This document shows, one piece after another, positions 1-13,182 of a stretch of DNA of 64,000 nucleotides. The stretch lies in the NCBI GenBank assembly GCA_037957365.1, contig JARHVA010002682.1, forward strand, positions 2,328,501 to 2,392,500, given 5' to 3'. How positions within the stretch are numbered: the stretch's first letter is position 1; every line of letters begins with the position of its first letter. Under the pieces are notes generated by a model that made no database searches, was not told the DNA's origin, and saw nothing but the letters and a program-made list of their open reading frames with translations. The position numbers and the translations under genes were made by a program. This stretch comes from Torreya grandis (taxonomy: Eukaryota > Streptophyta > Pinopsida > Cupressales > Taxaceae).

Positions 1-797
1 ATCATATTATAGTTCTAAATCATTCAAATATCAACTCATGAGAGATATTTGTCAAGTTACAATCTATATCCCTACATGCATCATCATATATTATATTACA
101 TCCTTTTGCACACACATTCCTACACATAGGGGATAACTACATAATGATAAGGTATTCCTTTGAGTATTGGATATGTAGGCATCACCCATTGATAGAGGGG
201 AATTTGTTTTTATCTCAACACTATGATTCCACTAACCCATTTTTAATAAATTTATTCCAAGGTTGAAGAAGGGTGAATAGCTTGGTTTTGATCAATTATC
301 AAAGAGTGACAAATTGTATCCAAAATCAAAATATATCGATAAAAAGGTGACATAAAACCCATAACACCAATATTTGTCACTTCTATATCTAGTCATTATT
401 CCATACTATACACTTGTATCATAGTTAGACATTAGGGTTGATAGTTGTGTCTAGATCTGATAGTAGTTTCCATGGCTATAAAAGTATAATTTATATAATC
501 TGATGATTGATAAAAATACTAATCTTGCATTATTTACACATGTTTCCAATCTAGATCTGCATGTGTATAGTAAACACAACTAAGTATCGTTTCTCTCCAG
601 TATTATAATCAATTTAACACCTTTCAAATCAAGTACTTTCTATTTTTATCACATTTCAATATTATACTTAAGAATATTCATTTATCCAAGTTTTAAAATT
701 AATTGGTTTGTATAGTTTAGTTTATCACCTTTTTGCTTGAACTATTTCTATATTATTAATCCTATATACCCCAAATTCTAAAATTTAGTGTAAAATA
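1..797 (+). repeat. Gypsy-1 5' LTR, right-hand part (cut by window edge)
   Basis: This segment is a diverged direct repeat of 13740-14534. Shared blocks include the CATGAGAGATATTTGTCAAG region, the CCCATTGATAGAGGGG block, the ACTAACCCATTT block and the CCTATATACCC block just before the end. A decayed gag follows it, and its partner ends the element 14 kb away, so I read it as the downstream part of the 5' LTR. The LTR start lies left of the window. The expected terminal CA appears as TA at 796-797. Many substitutions separate the two copies, so the element is old. Confidence 0.72.
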
Positions 798-976
798 TTT
801 GGTGAACTTATTCTTTGTGTCTCTTTATGTAAATCCCAACTTTCCCTACGTTATTAATAAGGTTTTTACTTTAGGTTTTTTAGATATATTTTATTATATG
901 TATATAACCTAGGCATATCCCAAGATTAGGTGGTGTTTCTATTAAACACTTGGAGCTTCCTCATTTTCCACCTAAG
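798..976 (+). other. Gypsy-1 leader with primer-binding-site-like start
   Basis: This is untranslated leader between the LTR end and the first gag ATG. A TGGTGAAC stretch begins at 800, two bases after the LTR end, where a tRNA primer-binding site is expected. I cannot assign the tRNA. Nothing else is recognisable. Confidence 0.35.
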
Positions 977-2150
977 ATGGCTCAAACCAATGAAGTATCA
1001 AATATTATTCCTAATAAAAGATTCAATAATTAAACTAAACAAAATGCTAAAGAGGTTATGATAGAAGATGATTTTGACCATGAAAAAAATGATTCCAATA
1101 ACTAAACATGAAGAAATATATCAAGAACAAGTACAATTTATTGTTATGTTTTGAAGGCATATCTATCAAAACCCTAAATATCTTTATGAGATACTCAAAA
1201 CCATATTGGAAATTAAATTATTAGAAAATATAGATGAATGAATAGGTGAATCTATTGATCATTCTATTAGAAATATGGGACATCTTTGCATTCCTATTTA
1301 TCTCCCCTTGAGTACATTATTAATTATTACATATAGTAGAGGCACTCCTTATGTGTTTAAACCATTATTCCCTAAAATAATTTTTATTATTTATAAATCC
1401 TCCATGGGAACCACTAACACTTAAACCCAATTACCAGTTTAAATGACTATATCAACTCAAACCATGGGTGCATTACCTTTGGTGACTTCTCAAATTTCTA
1501 ACCTTAGAAACCAAAATGTGCATGATCTTGTACAAACTATTAAATTTTTGAAATATAAGGTTACTAAAATCAAAAAAAATTATATGAAATCACTTGATGA
1601 TATTGATTCACAATATGTGTTACATAATACTCTTATACCTAAAATATTTTCACCCTTTGTAAGTTAGTTTTTTGCACCCAAGTTCACATTGTATGATAGT
1701 AAAGGTGATCCTGAACAACATCCCTAATATTTATATACATGTCTTTATTATGCCTCTAATTATAATTTTTTGACCAAATTATTTCTTTTGAGCATAAAAT
1801 ATTATGTTTTATGATTTTTTTATGATTTATCACTCTAATGAATAAAAGAATTCAAACCTCTAGTCGACTAGTTCCTAGTAAATTTCTCTATCAACATCAC
1901 TAAAAATATGTCACAAAAAAAAATAAGGAACCAATGAACCTATAAATGAATATGTTTAGATATATAAAATAATATTGTAAAAAATGAAAAATCCAATCGC
2001 ATATAAATAACTACAAGACATATTTAAGGAAAGATTACTTGCCCCATTACATGAGTCTATTATTTTCAATAAGTTCAATACTTTGATGAATTATGCCATA
2101 TTTTTCAAGATAGTGAAATGAAACTTATTTCCTTGGGCAAGATTAAGTAT
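977..2150 (+). pseudogene. Gypsy-1 gag, decayed
   Basis: Gag would form the structural particle that packages element RNA. A methionine at 977 opens a reading interrupted by many stops. From about 1670 to 2130, translation across frames resembles the Retrotrans_gag domain: a F-T-L-Y-D-x-K-G-D-P-E-Q-H start, then leucine-rich helices, a V-D-x-F phrase and K-x-x-N-E-P-I-N-E-Y-V. The clade of this element is unresolved because no RT was found. The frame is broken many times and cannot produce protein. An open stretch of 74 codons at 1443-1667 is part of this remnant. The assignment rests on pattern resemblance only. Confidence 0.6.
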
Positions 2151-2929
2151 GTATAAAACACACCAAATACATCCAATACCAAATTACATATCAAACCAAG
2201 CTACAAGGTGAAACCTCCATAACCTACAAAGGAAACAACCATAATTGATAATGTAGTTTCATAGGAACCTAATCAAATCATCTTATACAATTCACCTAAA
2301 ATAAAATTTAATCAATTACCTAAGTCTATAGCTTATTTAATTTAAAATCTTGAGGAATGTCATCTCATATCTCTCCCTCCTCCCATAGAGGTTGATATGA
2401 GATAACCTATACCCAAAGGATATGATACTAATAGTATTATGACAATCAATAAGGCTTGAGGACTTATAAAAACATATTTTATATCTTGAAGAATAATGTA
2501 TAATGTCTCATTGATGACCAAAATATGCCTTTAATGATCCTCTAAAGGATTTAGGTTCATAACCTGGTGATCACTAGATAAAAAAATATTTAATAAACCT
2601 TTACAATATCATTATAAGAAAAATAAAGAAGTGAAAATGGCATACAATTCACATCCTTCTCCATCACATTATGGGAACCCATTAGATAGGATTATTGGCA
2701 CTTATACATGCAAAATATATCCTATATTTCAAGTACCTTCTATTATATTTTATGACAATGAAATAGTGGATAATGACTCTGATCTTAATTCATTATTATT
2801 TTGAGCATACCTTAACCATCAACCTATTTAGTGTTATGATTTAAAATTATTATAGGGAGAATGTATGTACCATGGCACTAATATCACATTTAGGATATGC
2901 ATATGATGATTTATACCCTTTGACCAAAA
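2151..2929 (+). other. Gypsy-1 gag-protease linker, decayed
   Basis: This stretch is colinear with the gag-to-protease linker. Short coding-like phrases survive, such as N-P-L-D-R-I-I-G near 2680 and F-D-G-T-S-K-H near 2940, but no domain can be delimited. There is no intact reading frame. Confidence 0.4.
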
Positions 2930-3690
2930 TAATCAAAATATTTGATGGGACATCAAAACATGGTATTGGTGAGATTGATTTACATTTATAGGTTGGTTCG
3001 ACATATGTGGTTACCAAATTTTTTGTTATATGATATATAAGAGTATTTTATATGTTATTGGGATGACCTTAGATAGATAAAATCTATAAAGTACCTTATA
3101 TAGTGTTTTGGCATACTAAATACATTCATACCAATAGGGTAGTCATAGTTTTAAACATTCCATATAAACATCCATTCGAATATGAGAAGTTTATTCCAAG
3201 ATAACTAGTTCTCAAAAATACTAAGTTTAATGATCTGTAAAAGGGTAAACAATAGTCAATCCAATTTCCTAGGTATCCCATACTTGAGATGCCTTTGCAT
3301 TAGAGATACACAATGGATTACAAGGTGAGATTGATTTGCCTTTACAGGTTGGTCCAACACATGTGGTTACCAACTTTTTAGTTATATGATATATAAGAGT
3401 ATTTGATATGTTACTAAGATGACTTTAGATACATAAAATCTATGTAGTACCTTCTATAGTGCATTGGTATATTAAATACATTCATACCAATAGGGTAGTC
3501 ATAGTTTTAAAATTTTCATATGAACATCGAATTGAGTAAGAGAAGTTTATTCCAAGACAACTAATTCTCAAACCCACTAAAGTTAATCCTCTACAAAATG
3601 GTAAGAAATAGGTAATCCCATTTCCTAGGCAACCCATACTTGAGAGACCTTTGCACTAGATATACGTAGTGGATTACATACAATATTTAT
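2930..3690 (+). pseudogene. Gypsy-1 protease region, two tandem copies
   Basis: Two diverged direct copies lie head to tail, starting near 2969 and 3322 (period about 354 bp). Each translates to a Gypsy aspartic-protease-like core: G-E-I-D-L-P-L-Q-V-G-P-T, a hydrophobic strand, then I-H-K followed by V-P-S and K-Y-I-H-T-N-R-V-V-I-V. This matches the protease segment that precedes RT in plant Gypsy polyproteins. Both copies carry stops and frameshifts. A third copy of the second half lies at 4856-5100. A duplicated protease core is not part of the normal element plan, so this is a secondary rearrangement. Confidence 0.55.
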
Positions 3691-3989
3691 CTACTCATAC
3701 ATAACGTACTCTATTACGTAGAGAAAATACACCTGTTCTAATTATATCTACTCCAAAGAAACCACATAGAACTAAAATTGGAGTTCTACTAAACCCTAAT
3801 CCTATTTTTTTATTCATGATCACATAGTCTTACTACACATAAACTAGATGCCATAAATTATATATATCTAAATGTGACACTTATACATGATCCTTGGTGG
3901 GTACCACCAATTTCATATAAAATATTATAAGTTTGGAGATACCCATGATCATCCCTTTGATGGGATAATAGGATAAATTTTTCCTTTAA
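3691..3989. other. Decayed Gypsy-1 interior, nothing assignable
   Basis: This AT-rich sequence lies between the duplicated protease and the foldback. No reading frame, repeat or regulatory signal could be supported. Confidence 0.4.
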
Positions 3990-4493
3990 AATATATATAT
4001 ATATACAAAAAATAAAAAAAACATTCAAATAATATTAAAATATAAAATTATTCAATATTTCCAAATTTTATTAGCTCCTTGGCATATATGTTGTTTTCTT
4101 TATATTATAAATACTAAAGAAGGAAGATTGAAGCTTATGAATAAACTAAAGCATATTGAATTAACTTAAGCCAAGTTCAGAGCCATGGATGCTAAGTTTG
4201 AGTCTTTTCTCATAAACCTCTACATCATTCATACTCAAATATGTGTGAAACATATGTGTATATACAAATTTAAATGATATTATATCTACTAATATAAAGA
4301 AAACAACATATATGCCAAAGAGCTAATAAAATTTGGGAATATTAATAATTTTATATTTTAATATTATTTTAATGTTTTTTTAATTTTTTGAATATATATA
4401 TATATATTCAAAAAATTAAAAAAACATTAAAATAATATTAAAATATAAAATTATTAATATTCCCAAATTTTATTAGCTCTTTGGCATATATGT

Positions 4494-4533
<40 letters not shown>

Positions 4534-4855
4534 AAAATTAAAAAAACATTAAAATATAAAATTATTAATATTCCCAAATTTTATTAGCTCCTTGGAATAT
4601 ATGTTATTTTCTTTATATTAGTAGATAGAATATCATTTCAATTTTTATATACACATATGTTTCACACATATTTGAGTATGAATGATGTAGAGGGTTATGA
4701 GAAAAGACTCAAACTCATCATCCATGGCTCTGAACTTGGCTTAAGTTAATTCAAGAAGCTTTAATTTATTCATAGGTTTCAATCTTCCTTCTTTAGTATT
4801 TAATCTTCTCTAGCTTGATAGAATTCACTAGCATGACTATATTCAAAAATAACCT
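3990..4855. repeat. Foldback / nested palindrome (MITE-like)
   Basis: There are two modules. Module A (about 85-110 bp, from ATTCAAAAAATTAAAAAAAC to the TTGGCATATATGTT box) occurs four times: plus at 3994-4100, minus at 4312-4395, plus at 4405-4491 and plus at 4527-4612. Module B occurs as minus at about 4107-4310 and plus at about 4615-4802. Together they form a large inverted repeat centred on a short AT tract near 4398. The right arm is longer by one extra module A and an AT microsatellite at 4495-4528. The arms could pair over roughly 280 bp. Part of module B recurs at 8884-9036. No transposase is visible. Confidence 0.75.
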
Positions 4856-5100
4856 TCTATAGTGTATTGGCATACTACATACATTCATACCAATAGGGTA
4901 GTCATAGTTTTAAACATTCCATATAAACATCCACTTGAATAAGAGAAGTTTATTCCAAGATAACTAATTCTAAAAACTACTATGTTTAATGATATGTAAA
5001 AGGGTAAACAATAGGCAATCCCATTTCCTAGGTAGCCCATACTTGAGAGGCCTTTACACTAGAGATACACAATGGATTACAAGGTGAGATTGATTTACCT
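4856..5100 (+). pseudogene. Third copy of the Gypsy-1 protease segment
   Basis: This is closely similar to 3091-3335, including the ATTCATACCAATAGGGTAGT block, the GTTTATTCCAAGA block and the CAATGGATTACAAGGTGAGA block. It ends abruptly at 5100, where the left copy of the 1.39-kb repeat starts. It is a displaced duplicate with no open frame. Confidence 0.6.
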
Positions 5101-6495
5101 TGACAATTTCCATCTCTTCAAATAGTTAATAAACCTTATTCAATCCTATTATGTCTTATAATGATCAAAACACAGAGCTCTGCATACTATTAGATGACTA
5201 TGTAAGGGTTAGTTATCTATTTACACTTCAAGGAAGTTACAAGATTTCATAAGGGATATTATTATGTATTTTTCACCTTTCACTCATACTAATGCTTCAA
5301 CAACTCCATGTCCATTCACTTTCTCTAACACATATAATCATTTCTTGACATTTGACTAAACAATAATAAGGATTTAACTATGCAAACAGGGTTCCTTCAT
5401 GCATATAGAATATACATTGTATATTTACCATTAGAATTGAATTAAAAACTTATAATCTACCATCCCATCAACCATACTCTTATATTTAGACCATCATCTC
5501 AAATAGAACCATAGTCTATACTTTAAGAACATCAACTTACCTTCATTATTAACTATCTTAGGCATGTACATGGTTTATGAAAAGTGACATCCTCATTGAT
5601 TTTATATCACTCTAAACACCATATTCAATAACCATGAGGTTTGTATGACTCAGATGTAATAAATAATTAATATACAAAGGTAATTTATTTCTTTAGCAAT
5701 CTTGAGAAACCACTCTAACCTCCACTTCTTGATTTCAACCCTACATTATTTATCTCAAACCTATAAGAACACATAATAAAGACTATATATAGCCTCAAAG
5801 GCTTTTATAAAATAATATATTAAAATTAAAAATCAACATGCCTTTCAAGGGAACATAGACACACACAACAATCTCTTTTTTATTCATATGAATCATAAAA
5901 CATTACATATTTAGTTCATGAATGGACTCTACCACCTTCTTTGAGAGCTTGCATTATTATTATCTCTAATTATTCTCTCTCCTTCTTAGATCTCTCTCTT
6001 CTCTCCATATTATATAACTACATGCTCTGCCTAGTTTACAACTTCTATTCTCCTCCAACATCTACTTTGGTTTTGGTAGTTACCATCAAGAGTCTTACAT
6101 GGCCAACTCAACGTGTGAGTGGTAGTTACTCTTTTTAACATGATTCTTGATTTTCAAAACTTAAATACTTAGACATAAAAATGCCTTCAAACACTCTTTT
6201 CATGACCTTTTGGAATCTTGTACCAACATTATCTCTCCTAAAAACTTCATACTAGACTTATGGGTCTTATATGCTTATTCTAGGATTTCAATTTTCAAAC
6301 TGTCACTTTTGGAGGTAAAACTATAATACATTCAAGAGACACTCCTAATAAATCAAGATGATTATAAAGACAACAAATGGACCCTAGAGTATCCTTCACA
6401 CACACCTACATCCCAAAATAGATAAACTATGACCACTAACACAAGAGTCTTCAATAATTGAAAATAGTATTTTTGTATTAGATGTCCCTACATCA
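5101..6495. repeat. Left LTR-like repeat of a nested element
   Basis: This is a 1395-bp direct repeat, colinear with 9957-11350 along its length. It begins TGACAATTTCC and ends CATCA, so it has the TG...CA ends of an LTR. A TATA-like ACTATATATAGCC lies near 5785 and has a counterpart in the other copy. The flanks TACCT (left) and GTGAA (right of the second copy) do not match, so no target duplication is preserved. The insertion may have been rearranged. Confidence 0.68.
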
Positions 6496-9400
6496 TACTC
6501 CCTAGGAGGGAGAAAGATTAAGTGATAACATATTATTTATCTTATTATAATTGTCATTCACTTTTATTTATTTTATGCCTTCATATTTTATTTTCTTGGG
6601 TTCATCTTTCTCAATCCTTTCCTAATTAGTCTTCATTATTTTATTCCTTGTTTTCTTCTTCCATTTTTTTCTTCTTAATTCTTTCTTAGATACAAGTATC
6701 CATTTTTTGATTTCATTCTAAATCAAATCATGGTTTTCATACACATATTCATCCTTCCCTTTAGTTTAACCTATCCAAATATTATCTTCTATATTCATTC
6801 TATGAGTGTCATGAGACCAAATTAACTTTCATCTTCATCAAAATTTAGGACCTTGATGCATTTAATATTCTTCAAAATTATGTTTTATGTCATCATATTC
6901 AATCAATGCTTCATCTCTATGTGAATTTGAACTTCCACCTTGCTACCCATTTGTACTTATTAACATTCCTTTCCATGTTTTGTAGTCTCTTTTCAAGATC
7001 ACACTCCTTGATTCAAATAATTCATCATCATACTTGTCATAAATGATTTTCTTACCTTTCCACATGATTGTTCTCTATTCACACTCTTCACCTTATTTCC
7101 TCATTGAGTTACTCATTTGCATCTTCATCCAATTATCTTTGTTTGCCTCCACCATGTATTATTTATTCTTGAGTTTTCACCTTACCTCTTGATTTATGCT
7201 TTCTTGAAATGTACCTATAAGACTATCCTTTTTCACCCTTTCCATGTTCTCCACAACCCATTTTCTGACTTGCACATTATTAGCCTGAAATTTGCTTCTT
7301 GTCTCATCTTCTTCATACTTATTTTCTTGATATTATATCATGATAACTTGATGAAACCTGCCCTTTACTCTTTTCCTCCAAGTTTGATCTTATCTTTCAC
7401 TTGTATTCTTGCCTTACATGACCTCTTATTTGAGGTTTTCCTTCTTCATCTCACTAATTGATGCCTTGATCCACTTAGGCCAAACACAACCATGCTCTTG
7501 TACTCTCCATGAGGTTTGTAATTTTCCCTTAACTTTTACAACCTACATATTAGCTTCTTCCTTCTCATATGTTTAATCAAAATCTTGTCCCAAACACACA
7601 TTCAACTCATTAAAGGATTACTACAAGGTTATCTTTTTTCTCATGTCTTCATGGTTTGCATTCATGTCTTCCTTGTGAGGTTACTCTCTTGATTTAGCTA
7701 TAATGCTTATAAAATAATCATGAAATCATTATTATATCTCATCCTTAGTCTTCTGATATTCTTCAATATTTATCATGTTAACTTATACAATTGGTTCTTT
7801 TCCTTGGTCATATTCATCTTTCTTCATGGCTGCTCTACTTGATCCATTTATCACAAGTTTTAAGGTCTCATTATTCACCTTAATCAAACTTTGATTAAAA
7901 CCTTCACACACATATTAAATTTCAATGTTATAATCATAAAAAAGAGACCACATTGTCTCCATGAATGTCTCCTTCTTGGACATTTTCCACTTTTGCTTGT
8001 CATCTCCCTCAAGTGCTTCTCTTGGCACTTCTCTCTTCATGTTCTCCTCAATGAGAACTCTTATCTCAACTTATTTATCATTTTATCTCTCTTAAAAACT
8101 CTTCATACCTCATTCCTCTATGGGATATACTCTCTTTATTCTTCTCTTTCCTTAAGACATTCATATAATGCCTATTTTATCTCCTAAGTATCTTTAGTGG
8201 GGACTTCACTTTCTTCCTCACATTATAGCCAAACCATTAGCTTCTTTGATCCTTCACAAGCTTCACCATGAGCTTTATCTTCTTAAAAATATTCCCCCAC
8301 TCTCTTATTATGTCTTTCACTTCCTCTTATACATCCATCTTCTCCATTTTACTTCACTTTCTAGGCCTTACCTAGATCTATCTCTTAGCAAGCTTACCAA
8401 CTTGCCTCTTAGACCTCTCTTGGATCTGATTCTACTTCTCTTGCCCTTTATCTACAACTCTTACTTGGAGTCTTACTATTTTATCTCTTGGGCTTCAATG
8501 CTCTTTCCAATCTATATCTTGTATATATCTCTTTACTAATTTCCAGTCCTTCTTAAAAAACTTAAGGGTTTTAGTTCTTCCTTCACAAATATTAAATTTA
8601 CCTGTACTGACCTTAATAGGTCATACCTAAACCACATTATTCTCCCACAATAATATTATAATTACACCTCATAAAAATCTCATAACATTCTTTTCCAATA
8701 TTAAATGAAATAATCTTTAATAACTAACTCAAAACATAATTCACCAAGAGCTTACTTTGAATTTAAAACCCTTATAACATTATTTTCCAATATTTAATGA
8801 AATAATATTTAATAACTAACTCAAAACATAATTCACAAAGAGATTACCTTGATATGATACCAAATGGTGCATATGGTTATGATAAAAGACTCAAACTCAC
8901 CATCCCTGGCTCTAAACTTAGCTTAAGCCAATTCAAGATGCTTTGGTTTGTTCATAAGCTTCAATCTTCTTTCTTTAGTCTTTGATATTCTCTAGCTTGA
9001 TAGCATTCACTAACATGAATATATACAAGAGTAACCTTTGAAATAATTCCTAAATATTATTATACACTAATTAAGTCTCTCACTAATCCCCTCAACTCAT
9101 TTCATTCACTATTCCATCTTATTCAACTTTACTCACTTACCAACTTCACCTTAGTTAACCACTTATGGCTCAAAACCTCAAATATTGTTTTGGAGTTCAT
9201 TAAAAAAAACCTTAAATCATGCATGACTTCATATGGTCATAAAAAACTTACCTTGGCCCCTTTAAAGCTCTCATTCACTCTCCATCATCCACCAACACAC
9301 CTCAAGTTCTATAGTGAACTTATCTCCTTGTAACCTTTTTTTTCACAAATATTCTTGGTTTTAACAATATACAAGTCCTCTTAAATATATAATCCAATAT

Positions 9401-9956
9401 TTTGGCACCTTCTATCTTCTTACTACCTCAAATGAAGTTTCATCACTTATTTCTTTGTGTAGATAGTACTTCCTTTATAACCACCTTACCAATTAGGCTT
9501 TCTTTCCTTCTATTCTCTTTCTCAATCACAAAATACATACCATACTATATGGTACTAGGTAAGAACAAATTTAATCCTATTATTCATGTAAAAATAGATA
9601 GGGTTACAAAGTTTTATGAAATTCCCATGGTTAGAACTCAACTTATTGGGGTTTTTGTTTCCAAACCCTAGTTAGGTAAAGGTGCAAGTCTACACAGGGT
9701 TGAGAGGGGTTAAAATGGGATAAAGAGAGTTATATTTCAATTGAAACCCTAAAAAAAAACTTTAAAATTTATATTTTATCTCCCTTGTCATTATCCAATC
9801 ACTAGTATTTCAATTTCTTTCCTTAGTAGATCATAATAAATAAAAACATGAAACTCTGAGCTTGCATAATAGATTGTGTAGGCTGAGATGTTTTAAAATC
9901 CATATATTTGGTTTGAGATAATTTAAAAATTAAAAAAACTTTCCCAAGATATATAA
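6496..9956 (-). mobile_element. Interior of the nested LTR element, pyrimidine-rich
   Basis: From about 6520 to 8560 the plus strand is T/C-rich, so the minus strand is purine-rich. The minus strand shows short Lys/Glu/Asp-rich coding-like runs, for example around 7000-7060 and 7760-7850, broken by stops. These resemble a decayed charged Gag-like protein, but no zinc knuckle, RT or integrase is visible. Plus-strand readings here are Leu/Ser/Phe-rich and look like shadows. The remainder (8560-9956) is AT-rich. A large non-autonomous derivative is possible, and minus orientation is my inference. Confidence 0.4.
8884..9036 (+). repeat. Dispersed copy of foldback module B
   Basis: Very similar to 4693-4845: the AAAAGACTCAAACTCA start, a GGCTCTRAACTTRGCTTAAG box, then CTTCAATCTTC and CTCTAGCTTGATAG. 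The palindromic arrangement is absent here. It shows that module B moved or was copied independently of module A. Confidence 0.7.
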
Positions 9957-11350
9957 TGAAAATTTCCATCTCTAAAAATAGTTAAGAAACTTTATTCAAA
10001 CCTATTATGGCTTATAATGATCAAAACACAAAACTTTGCATACTCTTAGATGACTGTGTAAGGGTTAGTGGTCTATTTAAACTTCAAGGAAGTTATAGGT
10101 ATACACAAGGGATATTATTATTTATTTTTAAAATTTCACTCATAATATTACTTCACCAATTCCATGTCCATTCACTTTCTCCAAAACATACAATCATTTC
10201 TTGACATTTAACTAAGTAAGAATAGGGGTTTAACTGTGGAAATAGGGTTCCTTCATGCATATAGACTGTGAATTATATATTTAACATTAAATTTTCATTA
10301 AAAAAATTTAACATACCATCCCATAAACCATAATATTATCTATATACCATAATCTCAAACATAACCATAGTCTATACTTTAAGAACATTAACTTACCTTC
10401 ATTCTTGAATGTCTTAGGCATGTACATGGTATATGAAGAGTGACTTCCTCATTGAGTTAATATAACTATAAACACAATATTAAATCACAATGAGGTTTTT
10501 ATGATTCATATTTAATAATTAATATACAAAAGTGATTTCTTTTCTTAGAAATCTTGAGAAACCATTCTAACCTCCACTTCGTGACTGCAACCTTATATTT
10601 TTTATCTTAGACCTGTAACAACACACAAGAAAGAATTTATATAGCCTCAAAGGATTTTATGAAACAATATATGAATAATAAAAATAAAATTTCCTTTCAA
10701 TTGAGAATAGACACACACACAGATATCTTCTTTATTCATATGAATCATCAAACATTACATATTCACTCCATGAATGGACTCTACCACCTTCTTGGAGACT
10801 ATACATTCTTGCTATCTCTATTTCTTCTCTCTCCTTATTGGAGATCTCTCTTCTCTCCCTAATCTCTAAATAATCACTCCACCTACCTTAAAACTTATAT
10901 TATCCTCCAACATCTATGTTGGTTTTGGTATTTACCATCAATACTCTTACATGGTCAACTCAACATGTGAGTGGTAGTTACTCTTTTTAACATGATTCTT
11001 GATTTTAAATATTTAAGGACTTAGACATAAAAATGAATTCAAACACTCTTTTCATGACCTTTTGGACCTTTTACTAGCATTATTTCTCCTAGCTACTTCA
11101 TACTATTCTTATGGGTCTTCTATGCTTAGTCTAGGATTTAAATTTTCAAATTATCACTTTTGGAGGGAAAAATCTAATACATTCAATACATAGTCCTAAT
11201 GACTCAATATGATTATAAAGACAAAAAATAGATCCTATAGGATCCTTTGCACACACCTACATCTAAAAATATATCAACTATGACCTCTAACTAACATAAG
11301 AATCTTAAACAATTGAAAATGGTATTTGAATATTAGATGCTTCTGCATCA
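9957..11350. repeat. Right LTR-like repeat of the nested element
   Basis: This partners 5101-6495, with TGAAAATTTCC at the left edge and CATCA at the right. Shared landmarks include the GATCAAAACACA block, the GGCATGTACATGGT block, the TATATAGCCTCAAAGG box near 10640 and the ATGAATGGACTCTACCACCT block. The copies are clearly diverged by eye, with small indels, so the insertion is old. Confidence 0.68.
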
Positions 11351-13182
11351 GTGAATATATGCATACCCAAACACATGATTTATATCTTTTTAGACGTTAT
11401 ACCTCTCCTCTACCTACATCGTATAGTATTTTGGGGGAATTTACTTTATTTTATTATAATTTATAAAGGTTAAATATCCTTTATGATCATTTTTACATTA
11501 TCATGTTTGATTTTATATGTTAATGTTTACACATGTCTATAGTCATGCTCATATATTTCACAATGTATTTTATATGATATGCTACACAACATTTTTTTCT
11601 AACACATATATGCATAAATTAGTATAATATTCCTATGTTGGTTGCTTATGCTTCATCTAATTTTTAATTCTTTGAGTGTATTCCATTACTTGATATTATA
11701 TTGCTTGTGGAACCTTTGAATATTTTCTTTGCTTATTGGCACCTATGCCATTGTATGTTGATTATACATTTGAATATGTCATTCTATGTGTATTGGACAT
11801 TTAAATATGTCATTCCTTTTGATTATGTGGAATTTTAACATGTCCCTTATATGAGGTCTCCTTGGACATTCCTTTACATTACATTAAGTGCTCTTGTGTG
11901 TGTGCTTGATTATTTGTTAAGCTTGCACTATTACTCTATATATATTTCCATGATATATATCTTGCATCTTCATGACTTAATGTGATCACATACTTTGATC
12001 CTAATTTATATATCTAATTTGACATGTTATACATATGTGTTACATGATTCATACACAAATTATATAACTACCTTATCTTATTGAGTAAAGGTAAATTATT
12101 TGTTCTAGTTCCCTCACCTAAAAATGGGGTTAATATTAGTGGGGTAATTCCATAGAATCATGACCTCCACTTTTTCGTAGTTTATATATTTTAGTGAGGG
12201 CATGCCATAAAAACATGACCTCCACACTTATACACCTTCTCAATATTTTTAGATTTTAGTGTGATCATGTCATAAACACATGACTTACACACTTACAAAC
12301 TTACTCAGTATCTCTGAAGTTTAGTTGGGGCATGTTATAAATACATGACCTCCACACTTGCATAAAATACAATTTAGTTCCATGATTTAGACATAGACTT
12401 GGGTTAAATTCTATACATTTCACCAATTTTGCATATATTTGAAATAGAATTTTTTAATATTTATGACACATAATATAAATGAGGCATTTTATATGTGCAC
12501 ATTCCATGGTATTACACCAAAAATTACAAAACTTGCCAATTATTCTATTTAGTAGGGCACATCGATTACACTAGGATGTACTATTATCAAGCACTTTCTA
12601 CTACAATAGTTGGTTAATTTTATAGGTTGAAGTGATTAAATAATTCAAACTCAAAATATTTATATATTGGAGTGATTAAATCATCCATTTTACAATATTT
12701 ATAATATAAGTTGATTAAACCACTCATTCTCACTAGATTGTATATATGCACACTTGAGTTGTCAGATTGAGATATAATGATCTCAATGACCATGTCATAA
12801 CTCATCCTTATGATGGATTAAGGGAATAATACCTTCTAATATCCTTCTTTAAATATCCAAGGTTTAGGTCTGAAACTATTTTAGCTTAAATGATTCATAA
12901 TGAAGCATATTTACCAATTTCAAGCATCAAATGGAAACATGGTTACATCAACACATAAGTGAGTCATTCCTTGATCTCTTTCTTTTAAATAATTTCAAAT
13001 TTTATATTATATGAACTAATTTTCACTCTACCATGATCTTGGTTATAGGTAATACACAAAAAAAAAATTTAAAGTGGGCTCAAACAAAGGAAATTTTTAT
13101 TATACACACCTAGGTACACATTTATTTCTTTTAAACTAGTCATTTCATCCTTATGCATTAATATATTAGAGGAGGGAAAATT
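11351..13182. other. Gypsy-1 3' interior, non-coding
   Basis: This should hold the 3' part of Gypsy-1, but no RT, RNase H or integrase reading is visible. It contains the short tandem array at 12159-12365. A purine-rich GAGGAGGGAAAA near 13170 may be the polypurine tract before the 3' LTR. The element is either non-autonomous or lost its pol region by deletion. Confidence 0.45.
12159..12365. repeat. Degenerate tandem repeat, about 65-bp unit
   Basis: Units start with CATGACCTCCACACTT-like sequence at 12159, 12214, 12279 and 12344, giving periods of 55, 65 and 65 bp. Each full unit also has a TTTAGT(T/G) box and a CATGYCATAAA box. The units are diverged. No function is evident. Confidence 0.65.

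Noticed and set aside
7117..8539. Plus-strand open stretches of 97-114 codons.
   Set aside because: Their Leu/Ser/Phe/His-rich content follows from the T/C-rich strand. The coding-like signal is on the minus strand.
5096..11355. A target duplication around the 1.39-kb LTR pair.
   Set aside because: The flanks TACCT and GTGAA do not match.
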